A stretch of 64,000 nt of DNA from Epinephelus fuscoguttatus (GCF_011397635.1 NC_064767.1:17153037-17217036), one strand, 5' to 3'; shown: positions 11,822 to 24,727, numbered from the stretch's first letter. Numbers and translations are program-made. The notes: a model not told the origin generated them from the letters alone.

Positions 11822-12507
11822 AGGCTCCTATAACTACTATGCTTGAAAAATATCTATGAAATATCCATCTGTCAAACCTATCCCCAAAGATGATACTATA
11901 CCCATAACATTCAAATGAAAGTATTATTTTTTGCATAATATTTAAGTTAGAGTCCAATCAGAGTCATGTCAAAAATAAATGCAAAGTCAGAGTGTGCTTT
12001 ACTCTTGCTTATATTGCCTTGTATTCATTTTGTGGAGTTTTACAAATGTAGCAACACACAATTAATGTTGGCCTTTAATCTTTTATTTACAAAACACACA
12101 GTATATTATCTTGCCTGTAAAATTGGATTTCATCTGCAAATATGCAGAAAGTCATTTGCAAACTGTCACTGACACCCTTCAAAATATTTTTACTGCAAGT
12201 AATAACTTTAGATATTGACTCTGCTCTATCTGCATGATGATTCCATGGCAGTAGTCAGTTTGTTTGCCTTGTTGCCTGAGACCATGACAAAAAATAATGA
12301 TGTAAACACCCTTGCAGTAGATGCCAAGCGTGAAACGGAGAGCCCATAGAGATGCCCTAGTTGATGGTGTGATACAGCTTGCTCTTTCTGTGTGTAGGTG
12401 TATGTTAATTGACAGCATACTGAGGGATGTATTGCTGTCCACAACAGCTGGCTGGTGGGGACGGATAAAGTACAATCATAGTAAGCTCTATCAGGAGGTG
12501 TTTACTT

Positions 12508-12550
12508 TGTGTGTGTGTGTGTGTGTGTGTGTGGGTGTGTGTGGGTGTGT
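12508..12550. repeat. (GT)n microsatellite
   Basis: An interrupted GT-dinucleotide run with GGGTGT interruptions near its right end. It lies in the gene-poor interval between the hAT element and adra2a. Confidence 0.9.
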
Positions 12551-12997
12551 AGCTGACATCATCCAGGAGCATGTGGGTGGGGCGGGGGTTGCTGTGCAGA
12601 AACTTGTGCACGAGGAGGAGAGTAGGCCAGACTTGAATTGGATGCAATCGATAGCACAGACAGGACAAGATGGCTAAGGAAGAATTATGGTGTCCAGCGG
12701 CAGGAGATTTGCCAGAACTTAATTTGTTATCAATGAGGATTCACTGCGGAGCATAGAAAGCATTGCTGTAGATGATGCTGGGAGTTTCACAGAGGGCAGA
12801 TTATCTCTACGTTTGATGACGATGAGCAAGAAGAATTGATGTTTTCAAACTTGCTTGAGTTTTTATTAAATTTTAATGTATTGTGACAGACTTTAAGGTC
12901 ATTGTCACATTTAAGGCAAACAAGTAAGACCGATATTCGGGGAATGTTCACAGCAGCTCAGCCTTTAACCTTTTCACTCTATTGGCCCCTCTCTTTT

Positions 12998-13000
<3 letters not shown>

Positions 13001-13035
<35 letters not shown>
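13001..13035. repeat. Compound (CT)n(CA)n microsatellite
   Basis: A CT run passes directly into a CA run. This is a typical compound dinucleotide repeat and is not coding. Confidence 0.9.
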
Positions 13036-13036
<1 letters not shown>

Positions 13037-14103
13037 TACATTACAGTATACCCAGTGGCACTTGTTGCTACAAAACAAGTCAGAACATCTTGTTAAACAG
13101 ATTTTAATATGCTCAAAATGAACAGATAATCTCTGTTGTATCTAGAGACAAAGAAGATAGATATGATAAAATGAAAGCATGAACGAGGAAAGAGAATATA
13201 GGTCGTCCCAAAGAACAAACTTCCATTTGTTACATGTGACATATTGAGTCAATTCCACATTATCCATGCACTTTGGCTCTCTTAACCCACAGTGGGGTCC
13301 TCATTTCCCAGGGGTCTTCTTAAGCCCCCTCCAGAAGAGCATGTTTTGCTTTTTTGACAAGCTAAGAAAATAAAAGAAACCACTAGCTGATCCTAAATAA
13401 TGACACAATAATCTCTTTCTCAAGGACTGGAGATCAAAATGGGCCCTCTAATGGGTCCAGTCTTAGCAGGCAGAAAAAAATGGCACGGCAAGTCATTTAG
13501 AAAACACCCATATTTTCAGTTTTCACACTGATGGTTGAAAAATGCAAGCATCTTCTGCTTACTTTGACAGCTATTTTATTTGAATACATTTGAACACTTA
13601 AAAACTAGAGGTTATAACGAGACTTTTCATTGAGTACAATTGGGCAGTAGAGAAAATGACAGAGATTGCACCAGGCAAATTAAACAGGAGCTTCCTGCAG
13701 CTTACATCCCTCACACTGTTATTTGATTATCTGGCATCCTTATGAGGGAGGGAGGAAGTATTGTTTGCCCCAGTGTGCATGATGCATTGTGCTCAATTCA
13801 TAATGAATGACCCAACATTCAATTAAAAACACTCTATTCATCAATAGCTATGATTTAAACTTGTTAGTATGGTCCTGATGCCTCCGTCTGACTCTGTGCA
13901 ATCCTGCCCTGACAGTCTCGATGTCTGGGATGCAGTCCGTTCGCTTTGGTCTTTAATTGCCTCTAAGTTCGCTAGCCTCTTGGAGAGACATGACCGGCAG
14001 CTTTAAAAAGCACTTATTGAGCTGTAGGTGGGAGGAACAAGAAGGAAATGGAGAAGACCGACTGGGGGGGCTGAGTGAAAGTTGTGGGAACGTCTGCCAG
14101 AAG

Positions 14104-14132
14104 CAGCTTATAAAGCACAGTTTTATAAGCTG
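14104..14132. repeat. Perfect 11-bp inverted repeat (hairpin)
   Basis: CAGCTTATAAA (14104-14114) and TTTATAAGCTG (14122-14132) are exact reverse complements around a 7-nt loop. It is a compact stem-loop in non-coding sequence; its role is unknown. Confidence 0.55.
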
Positions 14133-16474
14133 TTGTGTCACAAACATAAATCGTGACGCTCTGAAGTGGCCTTTAGAGGGGGGAATAAATCATTGTCTCA
14201 GCAGACAGTGAAAGTGGATGTGCGTGTGCATGCATGCAGAGAATAGCGATAGTAACCAAATGTTTACAGTTTGTAACCAAGCATAATTTATCTTGATGTG
14301 GAGTGAGGCGGAGAAGATTGAAAATGAGATTTCACTGAAACATACATTTAAAAAACCTTCAGTAACACCTAATTAATCCAAAATGTCACCAGTGTTTTTG
14401 TGGTCTACATTGAACAAACTAATCATGACATGTTGCCAAGTCTTGATGAATTTTTAAGATTTCTACTTGTTATTGATTATTCATTTTGGGCAAGTAATGT
14501 AATGGGTATTTTGGCATTTAATCTCTGTCGCTTAGAGAATATGTGCTTTAAAAATGTAATGCACGTTGCTGCTCAAGCGTAGCAACGGACTCCATTACAG
14601 TCGTTTTAATTAAAGTATGCGTTCAGATTGCAAAGACGGCATTTTAATCTTTAAGACACATTGATGTACCGTGGATCAGGGCCAAGTAGGGATATTTTAA
14701 TGATTGTCTTGCAAATATTTTATGGCACTAAATGTTACCTAATGTTGATTGCACAGTATCAATATAAAGACCTACTTAAATGATTCCAAAAACTATAAAA
14801 GTCAATTTAATTTCAATAACTTAACTTAATAACTGCTGTTGTGGCAGTGCTCATACAGTTTAAAGATACTGATACCAACTGTCAGCATCAGTCCTCACAA
14901 AGCCTCGCTTGTGGAAATAACTTCATCTTGCATAAGTGTTCATGGCCACAAAGCCTCAAATACAAATATTTTCTGATATTTCTCGTGACAGACTGTTTGT
15001 GGGAACTCTATCAGCGATGCAGTAGGTCTATAGTGTACCATTTGTGGTAAGCAAAGTATGTCATATTTTAAGACTCAGAGGCATGGTTGAACCCAAACAT
15101 GTGTACCACAGGAATCTGAAAACACCAGAGAACGAGTCATGGGAATCTCTGAGAGATGGTTAGTGGAAATATTTGCAGAGTTAAAGCAATTATGGATGGT
15201 GCGTGAACTTTATTTCAGGTTCACAGACTGACAGGTCTAAAAGTGTATTTGTGATGTAAAGTAAGGTTATAGCACCGTTAACTGTATGCCACATAAGGAG
15301 AAGAGACGGGTCACACTGATATCAGACCTATTATAGAAGTACAGCACATTGATAAGCTCGTGTGGATATTAACCTCACAGTGTAATTTGCAGCAGCCACT
15401 CATATTTCTATCGCTGCACAGTTTTTGTTTGACTCCAGGGGATGATTTAATGATATCCTGATATGCAGGGCTATAATTCATGATAAACTCCATTCAGTAT
15501 TGTTGCACCACCCGTACCTCCTAGGCGTAATTTTCTTTTCATATAATTGTCATGTTCTCGAGCTTGTTATAAGAGGAGGAAATTGTTGGTGGTACGGGGA
15601 TAGCATCTTGTGGGGTAGAATTTGCTTTCATATGCTCTTGCTATTGTACTCTTGTACAAAGATGAACAGTCTTTTTTTAAAAAAAAAAATTGTGATACTA
15701 TTGATGGTAAATTACAGAGAGAGGCTCACTTTCCAAATAATGCGCATCATTTTGGCATTTTATTTCTCTTGCAGAATAATAACTGTCATGAACACATGAT
15801 TCAGTTTTCAGTCATAATGAAATTATAGGCCGTGTTTGTTTACAAACTATTGACATTTCAGTGGATTACAGTATTTGTAGCATATTGCACAACAAACTTG
15901 AACATAGTGTTCCTTGCACTACAGTATGATCTGTCAATTTGATCAGTGAAGTTTGACGTAAGCCTGAAGAGGTCTGCCTTTGTGTTACTAATAATATTAT
16001 TGTCACTGTCGCAGTTTTGTCTCAGACGTAATGTGCAGTAGTTTCTCTTTTCCATGTCTAAATCACTATATCACTGTCAGTCGGTCTTTAAATACTTTAA
16101 AGGTTAAAACGTAAACACTCTACCATGAGAGATGATATCTGGAAGTTGACACATTTAGATACTATTAAAAATGAGCATGCACATGTGGAAAATGTATCAT
16201 CCATGTTGTCACAGTTATACAGTGTAACGGGTTGTTTGAGTGTAATACTAGCTGTAAGACAAACTGCACGTTATATATTGTTTGCATTATTTCATATTAT
16301 AAACATTTACTGATGTGGAAGTACATGAAATGTTAAAAAACAAAAGGAAAACATGCTACATTTTTTTTCAAATATTCAATAAATATAATTTAATACATGT
16401 TTAATGTGATATTTACACTGTTTGGTGCCTTAATGTAGATGAACAAAAATGAAATGCATACATAAAAATCATAC

Positions 16475-17680
16475 TTATAAACCTCTTCTGTCCCTTTTAC
16501 AAAGAATCTTTTTAAAAGACCTCCTGAAGTCGTTATTGAATATAGTGTATATAACAGGATTTAGTGAGCTGTTGCAGTAACCAAACCAGAAAAACATTTT
16601 GAACAACGTCTCAGGGACATAGCAGATGTCACACACAGCAGTGAGCGTGTATGTGAAGAAAAAGGGGAACCAGCAGAGGACAAACACTCCCATGACCACA
16701 GCCAGGACAAAGGTGAAGCGCCTCTCTCTGTACTGCCTCCCTTTCCACTTTTTCGTTCTCACGCAGGGCTGCGCCTCTGGCTTTGGAGAGGACTCTCCAG
16801 GCTTCACCTGAGCCACTTTGGTTGTTCTCATGCCCCTCTTCTTCTTCAGGGAACATAGGATGTTGTCAGTCCCATCAGACGAGGAGGGTTCTTCTTCCAC
16901 GTCTAGCCCATTCATCTCTCTGCCTTCTCCCTCTTCCACCTCCCTCCCTTCTGTGTCCTTTCTCTCCAGGGGGTCAATACCACACTTTGCGTCTTCTGGG
17001 CTGCCATATTCCTTCTGCTTCTCACCTGGCAGGGCTCTTGTTCTTTTCTTGGCAATCTGGTATATTCTTATATACACCATAATCATGATGACACAGGGTG
17101 CAAAGAAAGAGGCAATGCTGGAGAATATGATGTACCATTTCTCCTCATTAATTTTACATTCAGGGCTGTCCACTTTACCCTCGTCCTTTTTCATTGTGAT
17201 GAGCGGAGGGAAAGAAATGATGCCCGCCAGCACCCAAACTATCAAGACAATGCATTTAATCCTGCGCGGTGTCCTCCTCAGGTTGTACTCAATGGCTTGA
17301 GTGACGGACCAGTATCTGTCCAGGCTGATGGCACACAGATGAACGATTGACGAAGTGCAGAAGAGCACATCCAAAGCCAGGTAGATCTCACACCACACTT
17401 TACCAAAGTACCAGTAGCCCATCAGTTCATTTGCTAAGGAGAATGGCATCACTAAGGTGGCAACCAGGATGTCTGCACATGCCAGAGAGACTAAAAACAA
17501 GTTCTGAGGTGCTCTCAGGGCTCGGCTCGTGATGACAGCAATTACTACCATGACATTGCCAAACACAGTCAGCAGGATAAGGATACCCACCAGGATCGTT
17601 AAAGGCACGGAGGTCTGCACAGTGAAAGGGTGCCTGCCAGGCAAAGTCTCATTTCCGCTGGTGAAGTTAAGACAACCCAT
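16475..17680 (-). CDS. adra2a: Alpha-2A adrenergic receptor (intronless class A GPCR)
   Basis: This is a Gi/o-coupled catecholamine receptor of the plasma membrane, encoded in one uninterrupted 401-codon frame. Alpha-2 receptor genes are normally intronless. The N-terminus carries two N-glycosylation sequons (N5-F-T and N10-E-T). Seven hydrophobic helices are readable. Key motifs are GNVMVVIAV and LACADILVA (TM1/TM2), the amine-binding Asp in [11 protein letters not shown] (TM3), [14 protein letters not shown] (DRY), [13 protein letters not shown] with TM5 serines, the KKRTRA junction into a long acidic third loop ([26 protein letters not shown]), [11 protein letters not shown] (TM6) and NPVIYTIFN (TM7). 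The C-tail ends [13 protein letters not shown], with the palmitoylation-type Cys. [13 protein letters not shown] has the alpha-2A phenylalanine, where 2B and 2C have isoleucine as I recall them. Neighbours smndc1, mxi1 and add3 agree with the 10q25 ADRA2A locus. A teleost alpha-2D-type paralogue is the main alternative. Confidence 0.9.
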   Translation of the reverse strand: MGCLNFTSGNETLPGRHPFTVQTSVPLTILVGILILLTVFGNVMVVIAVITSRALRAPQNLFLVSLACADILVATLVMPFSLANELMGYWYFGKVWCEIYLALDVLFCTSSIVHLCAISLDRYWSVTQAIEYNLRRTPRRIKCIVLIVWVLAGIISFPPLITMKKDEGKVDSPECKINEEKWYIIFSSIASFFAPCVIMIMVYIRIYQIAKKRTRALPGEKQKEYGSPEDAKCGIDPLERKDTEGREVEEGEGREMNGLDVEEEPSSSDGTDNILCSLKKKRGMRTTKVAQVKPGESSPKPEAQPCVRTKKWKGRQYRERRFTFVLAVVMGVFVLCWFPFFFTYTLTAVCDICYVPETLFKMFFWFGYCNSSLNPVIYTIFNNDFRRSFKKILCKRDRRGL

Positions 17681-18152
17681 CAGGATGAGCTGTGGTGTCG
17701 AAACAGTGCTCTTTTAAGAGGTTCGGAAGCTGTGCAGCCAGCAGTCTATTAATATCATCCTTTCAAGAGCACAGCATCAGAGAATTGAGTCTCTTCGTTT
17801 CGTTCATGACTTTTTTTTTTTTTTTTTTGAAAGAAATCTGTGCTGCTTTCCTCTTTGTCAGTGGGGAAAAAACACCAACAGAGAAAAATTAAGAGCAATG
17901 TTCTTCTACATTAAAAAGACAAAACAATGTGAGAGACAAAAAGGGAACTTAATGTATTCCCAGTTTCCCCACATCAGATCATTTTAAAAAATTAGATCTA
18001 TCCTTACAAAATTCTTCATTCACTAACCTTTTGGGATTAAACATTTGCAGATAAGTCCCTTGGAAGACACTTCATAAAACAGATTTACATTGCAGATAGT
18101 GCTGGCTCAGGCAGACCTTGTCATCTGTTGTGGCTGTAGTGGAGAGAACATC

Positions 18153-18226
18153 TTTTTATATGGGCTTGATCTGACGTAGAGGATCTGTGACGCTGGCTCC
18201 ACTTCAGTGAGATCGGGAAGGGGCGG
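18153..18226 (-). promoter_or_regulatory. adra2a: Core promoter of adra2a (TATA box, CRE-like site, GC box)
   Basis: On the adra2a strand the order is GC box CCGCCC (plus-strand GGGCGG at 18221-18226), a CRE-like TACGTCA (plus TGACGTA at 18172-18178), then CATATAAAAAG with TATAAAAA at 18160-18153. Transcription would start about 25-30 bp further on, near 18125, leaving a 5'UTR of about 440 nt before the ATG at 17680. Mammalian ADRA2A promoters also carry TATA, GC-box and cAMP-responsive elements. The assignment is inference from motif order and spacing. Confidence 0.6.
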
Positions 18227-18299
18227 AGCTCATCTGCTGCTGGAGATTTAAAAGCAACTTGGTGTTGCTCCCAGACCCTGAAACCATTGGCTGATGATG

Positions 18300-19790
18300 A
18301 CATTAACAATATTTTTTGATATATAGAGGCAATATCTGCAGTTTATTAAATTACAGTGGATTAAGAGTACACTCTTTGTGGTTCTGCAGTTGTACTTTAT
18401 GAAGAAAATGTTCCGATATATCCTGAGAGAAAAATAGCTTGAAATAATACCTGAGTCTGTAGAGAGGATCTGAGCCAATTGCTGAAGAGATCAGTTACTA
18501 GAAGTGCAAGAGTAAGAGCAGTACATTCACAGGAGATTAAAATTTCTGCTGGACTAAACTTTCTTTCCAGATAACAAAGTAGAATAAGTCACAGTGAATG
18601 TGCTGCGACATTAGATAAAGAAATGTTATCTGTATTTTTTATGTTTTCTTTAAATTCTGGTAAACTGCTATGCAACAAAATGCTGCTGCGTGACATCTCC
18701 AAACAAGATTACACTTATTATTCACAATACCATATGTGTGCCAGATTATAGGATACACTGGTGTCAAGAGTTTTTGCTGTGGTGACTGTGATGCTTGTGA
18801 CAATGTAGTTTTTATTTCTGGAGCACTCCAACTACAAATTTCCATTGCATTGTTTTACCATCTACCACAAAGTAATTTAAAGCACGCCGGCCAGCATGCA
18901 TTGCTAGTTATCTACTTCAAGATTGTTATATGATTCTGTTTACAACTCAGCACACACCTTTTACAATAATAAATTACTGATAGTAATTTATTATGAGTAG
19001 TAATTTGGTTTCCATAAGGAGATATATTTGAGTCTTAGTGCTCTGAGGCATCTCTGTGCTACATCCTAGTCATCTGATGTCCATACTAAAGTACAAAGTC
19101 TAGTATGTGTTGTTTTAGCACAGCTTTGCTACACATATATTGTTTGAAGAGAGAGGCACACCTATGATTTATCTAGCAGGGTGATATGACAATGGTTGCC
19201 AACCTTTTTTTTGCACGTGACCATGTCTTGTAAATGCAGCATATGAGTTGTGGGCCTTCTAACACAATTTCCCCCCTCAGACTGTGTGATGCAATACTTC
19301 TTAAAGGGCAGTATTATTTTAAGAAAATGGCAATTATCAGAGCAAGCTATTGGTTTCTCGGTCCAGTAATGATCCCATGACCCCTTAGATTCATCGTGCA
19401 ACCTCTTGGGATGTGCTGGTCCCCAGTTTGGAAAATCCTGTGTGAAATCAGGATTGAGGTCAAAAACTAGCATTTGTCTTAAAATAAAAATACATTATTA
19501 TCTAAACTTTTTTTTAAAAATCACATACCAACCATAAGTCATATGGTATGGCTTCAGTCACAGGAGACATTGTACTTGCATGTTAATTATATTATTTCCA
19601 GTATGAGATTACAAAAAAATAGTGGCCCTGTTTTTCTGAATTAACGAAATTATTACATCAGAATTCTACACAGTTTCTATGAAAAAAAAGCCTGTTCTTG
19701 TTTGCTCAATTAACGACACAATGATCTTGTCAGTTCAGAAAAACAAAATAATGTTTTTTGTAGTAAAATGATCAGCAGACTGAAGATACT
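18300..19790. other. Intergenic between the divergent genes adra2a (-) and smndc1 (+)
   Basis: AT-rich sequence without coding character or an identifiable repeat. The short open frames (for example 19162-19473) have no motif or splice support. The two promoters lie at its ends, so it is expected to be regulatory, but no individual site can be called. Confidence 0.4.
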
Positions 19791-19860
19791 GTTACGAGTA
19801 CTGCCGCTGGGGGCGCTAAGGAGCCGTTCTGCTTTGTGCTTGAGCTGATCTTCCCTGTTA

Positions 19861-20014
19861 TCGCGAGATTTCTTTTCGCGAACTTCCGGTTGGCTATTTG
19901 TGTACGAGAGAAGGGAACGCACACTGTTGTTCTTTTCACCTTTCGGTTTGGCAAATCGTCGACTTGAGATTTGAATGCTTGCGGTATTTATCGGTCAAGA
20001 ACATTTATACTAAG
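19861..20014 (+). promoter_or_regulatory. smndc1: smndc1 promoter and non-coding first exon
   Basis: A CpG-rich housekeeping-type core contains TCGCGAGATT (19861-19870), close to the TCTCGCGAGA element, and ACTTCCGG (19882-19889), an ETS/GABP site. No TATA box is seen. The non-coding exon ends at 20014 in ATACTAAG|GTAAGAT. It is followed by a 356-bp intron rich in CpG and GCTAACG words, then by the acceptor GTCAACACAG right before the start codon at 20371. Confidence 0.6.
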
Positions 20015-20370
20015 GTAAGATAACCCATGTTTTATTTGTTTATGCTTGCCCATCGGCCTCTTGTTGCTAGCATTAGCCGTCGTACGTCAAATATACGTCG
20101 ACGAAAGAGGGCCGAGGGATATAGCTAACCGTTTTAGCGTTAAGCTAACGGGAATGTTGTGACATATCATGTTTTTCCTTAAACGTAAGGTTTTGAGTAG
20201 ACCCAGGCTACACTTACTCGCATCAAATACTCATCATACGAGTATTTTGTGAAATTAGATCATTGTAATTCAAAGATAGCTCGCTAACTGAATATGTTTA
20301 CCTTTAGCTTGTCATGCTAATACAGCTAGCCAACGTTTCTAGAATACGGTGTTCTTTTTTGTCAACACAG

Positions 20371-23300
20371 ATGTCGGACGACTTGGTGAAACAGTTGAGC
20401 AGCTATAAAGCTCAGCTACAGCAAGTAGAAGTTGCCTTATCCACCGACCCAGATAATGAAGACCTCCTCAAACTTCAGAAAGACTTACAGGTTTGTGTGT
20501 GACTGCGTGAATGTGATAAGGAGCGTATCTGTCATTGCTGGATTGGTAAGAAAGTACAAACTGTAATAACTTCCCTTTTATAAGCAGTTGAATACTTAAT
20601 CGTTAGAATTAATTACTAGTGAGTACACATTGTTTACAAATAGATACCACTGATTTATAGCATTAAATTGTTTTACTCTGAAAGCTATCAGTCTGAAGTC
20701 CACTCTTAACTTTTCGAATGTGTATAATTTAATCAACATTAATGTATTTAGGTTTGCTTACAAAAAAGTTTCTACTATGAGTTCATTTGCCAGGAATAAT
20801 CAAATCATTGGTCTGTCTTTGCTTCCATAGATTTTCAGGATAACTTTATATTGTGAAATGTATTTTTTTTTATTTTATGAACATGCATCATTATTTGCAG
20901 ACAAATCAGATTTTTTTTAAGTACCATTATTTATTGAGTGATAAAGTCAAATTAGTATCACTATGATGTAGTACAAGGATTTTCAAACCTATCTGTCTAA
21001 ATTGCAAATCCAGAATTGCGAAGTATAGCCTATTACAGGTGCTCTCCACTGTGCTTTATAGAAGGAAGAACTTTAACATGTTTGGCCAATGACCTCACTG
21101 AAAATGCCCCATTCCCTTCTCTTATTATCAATACTTTTGCTAACTACATTTTTCCTGGGGCCAACTTTGCCTACGCTTGAATGTCTGATTACGTTTCTTC
21201 TACAGGAAGTCATCGATTTGACAAAAGACCTCCTGACCTCACAGCCCACTGAAAGTGCTTCCAGTACCAATGGCGCAGACACAGTGCCCCTGAAGCATGC
21301 CTGGAAAGTGGGGGACAACTGTATGGCTGTGTGGAATCAGGATGGACAGTGAGTATCACCAACCTCTTCTCATGAAAACATTACGTGCCACTGCATGCCC
21401 TGTAGCATTACAGTGTGAGTTCTTTATCTGCATTAGAGAAGTGTTTCTATGGATAAGTTCTGTCCATCCATTTTATTTGTTTTTCATTGGTCTTTTTGTT
21501 GGATGTCGCTTTGGACAAAAGTATTTCACTGATTGTTCTAAGATAATAAGTCCACTTTGTCTCTTTAGATGAAGCAGTTTTTTTCCTTTTTACTTTTGCA
21601 CAGTAAAACAGGATTTCACCCACTGATTAATCCAACTAAACCAGATTAACCACACGGCAAGCCTTCATTTTTACTTTATTGTTTCTGTGTTGACATTATT
21701 TCACAGTTGCTGATAATTCAGGAGTTGTCTGTGAGGTGTTAATATATTGTCAGCCTGTGTAGGAGTAGATAACAACTTATCTTATAATATTAATAAGTTG
21801 CTCTTAAAACATCTCAACTTTCCAGAAATATTGCTAGAAAAACCTACAAGGAACAACTTTACTCAAAAGAACCATGACTTAAAATACATTACATCACGTA
21901 CTGTTTATTTAGCTGCTGCTTTCATCCAAAGTGACTGGGAATTATGTGTGAATATTATGTGTTTGCTTACCAACGACAGCATATTAAAACAAGCAGTATG
22001 TTTTTTTTTCCCTCAATGCATTTGCCTAAAGCAAGTGTAGAGACAAGCAGCTGTAATTTTAGTTTCATGCATGTCTGACAAAAGTCAATTTGTGGGAAAT
22101 GTATATTCTTGAGGTATTTGCTACTATAGGAAATGCTCCAAGAATATCTTAAACTCACACATCTCACATATTCACTTATCATTAAGAATGATATATTGAT
22201 GTAAGTGTTGCTTATGAAGTAGAGCTTGAGTCTTTGGCTCATACTCACCTGCTTACAGACGTGATTCTTTGGCAGGGTGTATGAGGCTGAGATTGAGGAG
22301 ATAGACCGGGAGAACGGCACTGCAGCAGTTACCTTTGCTGGGTACGGGAATGCTGAAGTGATTCCTCTGCAGAACCTCAGACCAGCTGAGGAGGGGAAAC
22401 GCTCTGACGAGGACGGTCTAAAGCCAAAATCAAGGTATGAACAGAACAGAAACTCGCTTAATGTGCATACACATAAACCTTTGCTTACATCCTGCTTCTG
22501 AACTTTTTAAGGAAAATACTGGGATTCACATTACCCTGTGCAAGTGTCACTTTTTCTCTTTCTTTCTTTCTTTTTTTTTTTTTGTGGTTCACTGATCAAG
22601 CCAGACTGACCTGCCTGTCAGTTCTGTTTACAAATAAATAAAATATAAATCCAGAAGAAGAAAAAAAATCAGTTGAATAACTGACATCTTGCCACAATAA
22701 AATCTTCAGACCATCAGAGCACGTCTGTGCACTTGTCTTCAACTCCACATCATGCAAGGGGGTTTAAAAGTCATGTTTTTTATTTTAACAGTCCCCAAAA
22801 TTGCACCATTATCATAGCTGGGAACTGTAAAAACAGAAACTATCATCAGATTTTCTCATTTCCGACAGCCCTACAAAACAGTGTAGCCAAATCTGAGCTT
22901 AACATAGTGACATTCCATCAAAATCAATTTACTCTACATGTCTTATTTTTTAAAAAAATGCCAAAAACCAGCTATTTGAAGGGGAAAAAAAACAAAAACA
23001 TTAAATTCTGCGCTCCTCAGTGCAACTGGGAAGCCATTAATGTCCAGCTGAGGCCAACAGTCAAGTCACAAAAATTCAGTGAAATTTCGACTGAACTGCG
23101 GGTTTGTTTACACAGAGGATAGGCCAACTGAGGTTGTAAGTAGAGGCTGTACAAATGTCAAAAAAAAGTAAATGTGAACTGCAAATGTAGCAAAATAAAA
23201 CTTTTGGAAATGTGGCGTGGTGTTGTGTCAAGTGTACATACATAATGAAAATAATAGCTCAGGAAAATGTCCAGCCCCCTAGCTCTCTGAAAATGCGACC

Positions 23301-24727
23301 CTCTGAACAATATGTGAATAGCCCTCATCTATTTAATTGTATGTAGCTCCCTCTTTTAAATTCTATGAAACTGCCACCAATGAGGGAAGTAGTATTCAGT
23401 GAACACTCTACTGTGCTGTCCTCATATTGACCTGTAATGACATTGGTGATAGCAAAATCCCTATAATGTATTTTGTGTAAATATCAGATTCAGACACAAG
23501 TTAACAAATCAGCATGTGATTTATTTTTTTGATCAATCAGTCCTTGATGTCTAGATGAAGGGGAACACTGCTGGTCATGAACTGTGCAGCCAACTTGAAA
23601 TTAGTTTTCTCTTCAACTATCCACCAAAAAGTCTGTTTTTCAAACTTTGAGTTAATATTAAGTAATGCAGTTTGAGAATTAAGCAAACACCTGTGACAAC
23701 TAGCGCTGTTTGTTCTTACTGGTTGGAAATTACATCAGCGCCCTGGATCTGAAATACATGCCTAACTGCATTTTTGTGTCTCTAGTTGACTGATTTAAAA
23801 ATTAATACAGTGTGTCATCAAAGACTGATGATTTTTATGTACCAATGAGTGAAGGAATTAGTCCCCATGTGTGACTGTATGTTTAACTCATTAATGTTTG
23901 TATTTCATACATGTTGCGTTCATGATTCTTTACATCATGGTCAGGTTTTAAATGTTTCTCTCCCCTGTCTTTTCTAGGAAAGAGCAGATAGCAGAGCAGA
24001 GAGAGTATAAGAAGAAGAAGGCACAGAAGAAGGTGCAGAGGATGAAGGAATTGGAGCAAGAGAGGGAGGAACAGAAGTCAAAGTGGCAACAGTTCAACAA
24101 CAAAGCCTACTCAAAGAACAAGAAAGGACAGGTACTTTTTTCTTTTTTTTTTTTTTTTTTAGAGCCCTGGATCTTTTTTGGAGAGTGCTGGGAAGCCCAC
24201 AGTGCATTGTGCAAACAGTGCACGCTGGTTTTATCCCATAGATGTCTCCTTCCTTTTTGCTTTCTAGCATCAAAATTGAGTACAACAGGTAAAAAGAGTC
24301 AGAAAGGAGAACTTAAGTGTGAATTCACACAGTTGCATGAATCTCTTAAAATCAATATGATATGAAGCCCACCCACTAACTCATCTACCCAGTGCCCTTC
24401 ACACTGCAGTGCAGTACATGACTGAAGGGCTAGGTAACTTGAAACTAGTTGCACACTGTCCATGAATTGTTGTAGGAAGATTGTGTGTGTAGTGTGTGTG
24501 TATATATATAGTAGATGTTCTCCTATAATCCATTGTTCTATGTTTTGAATCATTAATGACGGCATTTCCTTCCTTGTTTTGTTTTCCAGGTAAAGAGGAG
24601 CATATTTGCGTCTCCAGAAAGCGTCAATGGGAAGGTGGGAGTGGGAACATGTGGTATTGCAGACAAGCCAATGACCCAGTACCATGACACGTCAAAATAC
24701 AACGTCAGACATCTAATGCCACAATGA
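20371..24727 (+). CDS. smndc1: Survival motor neuron domain-containing protein 1 (splicing factor SPF30)
   Basis: This nuclear Tudor-domain protein is needed for spliceosome assembly, in recruitment of the U4/U6.U5 tri-snRNP, and it binds symmetrically dimethylated arginine on Sm proteins. Coding exons are 20371-20490, 21206-21348, 22276-22434, 23978-24131 and 24590-24727. All have GT/AG boundaries and matching phases, giving 237 aa (human 238). The start is the first ATG after the acceptor, MSDDLVKQLSSYKAQLQQVE. The Tudor domain at about residues 72-128 includes WKVGDNCMAVWNQDGQVYEA and the AVTFAGYGN cage region. It is followed by a basic, probably nuclear-localising coiled segment (EYKKKKAQKKVQRMKE) and the highly conserved tail KVGVGTCGIADKPMTQ...NVRHLMPQ. 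No breaks or oddities were seen. Confidence 0.97.

Larger units (their letters stand above)
11822..16474. other. Intergenic region downstream of adra2a
   Basis: I see no gene with confidence here. A coding-like, multiply broken stretch at 12540-12870 is described as a finding. A perfect 11-bp inverted repeat lies at 14104-14132. The part next to 16474 must hold the adra2a 3'UTR, but I could not choose its poly(A) signal. The rest is AT-rich single-copy-looking sequence that could include conserved non-coding elements; this cannot be judged without other genomes. Confidence 0.45.

Noticed and set aside
16818-17300. 160-codon plus-strand frame
   Set aside because: Antisense shadow of the adra2a third intracellular loop and TM4-TM5 region; no independent motif.
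18639-19473. Open frames between adra2a and smndc1 as candidate exons
   Set aside because: No conserved motif, no matching splice-site pairs, and composition like the surrounding intergenic DNA.
24094-24365. Extension of smndc1 exon 5 past its donor (FFFFFLEPW tail)
   Set aside because: The next exon joins in frame to the conserved C-terminus; the extension merely translates the intronic T-tract.
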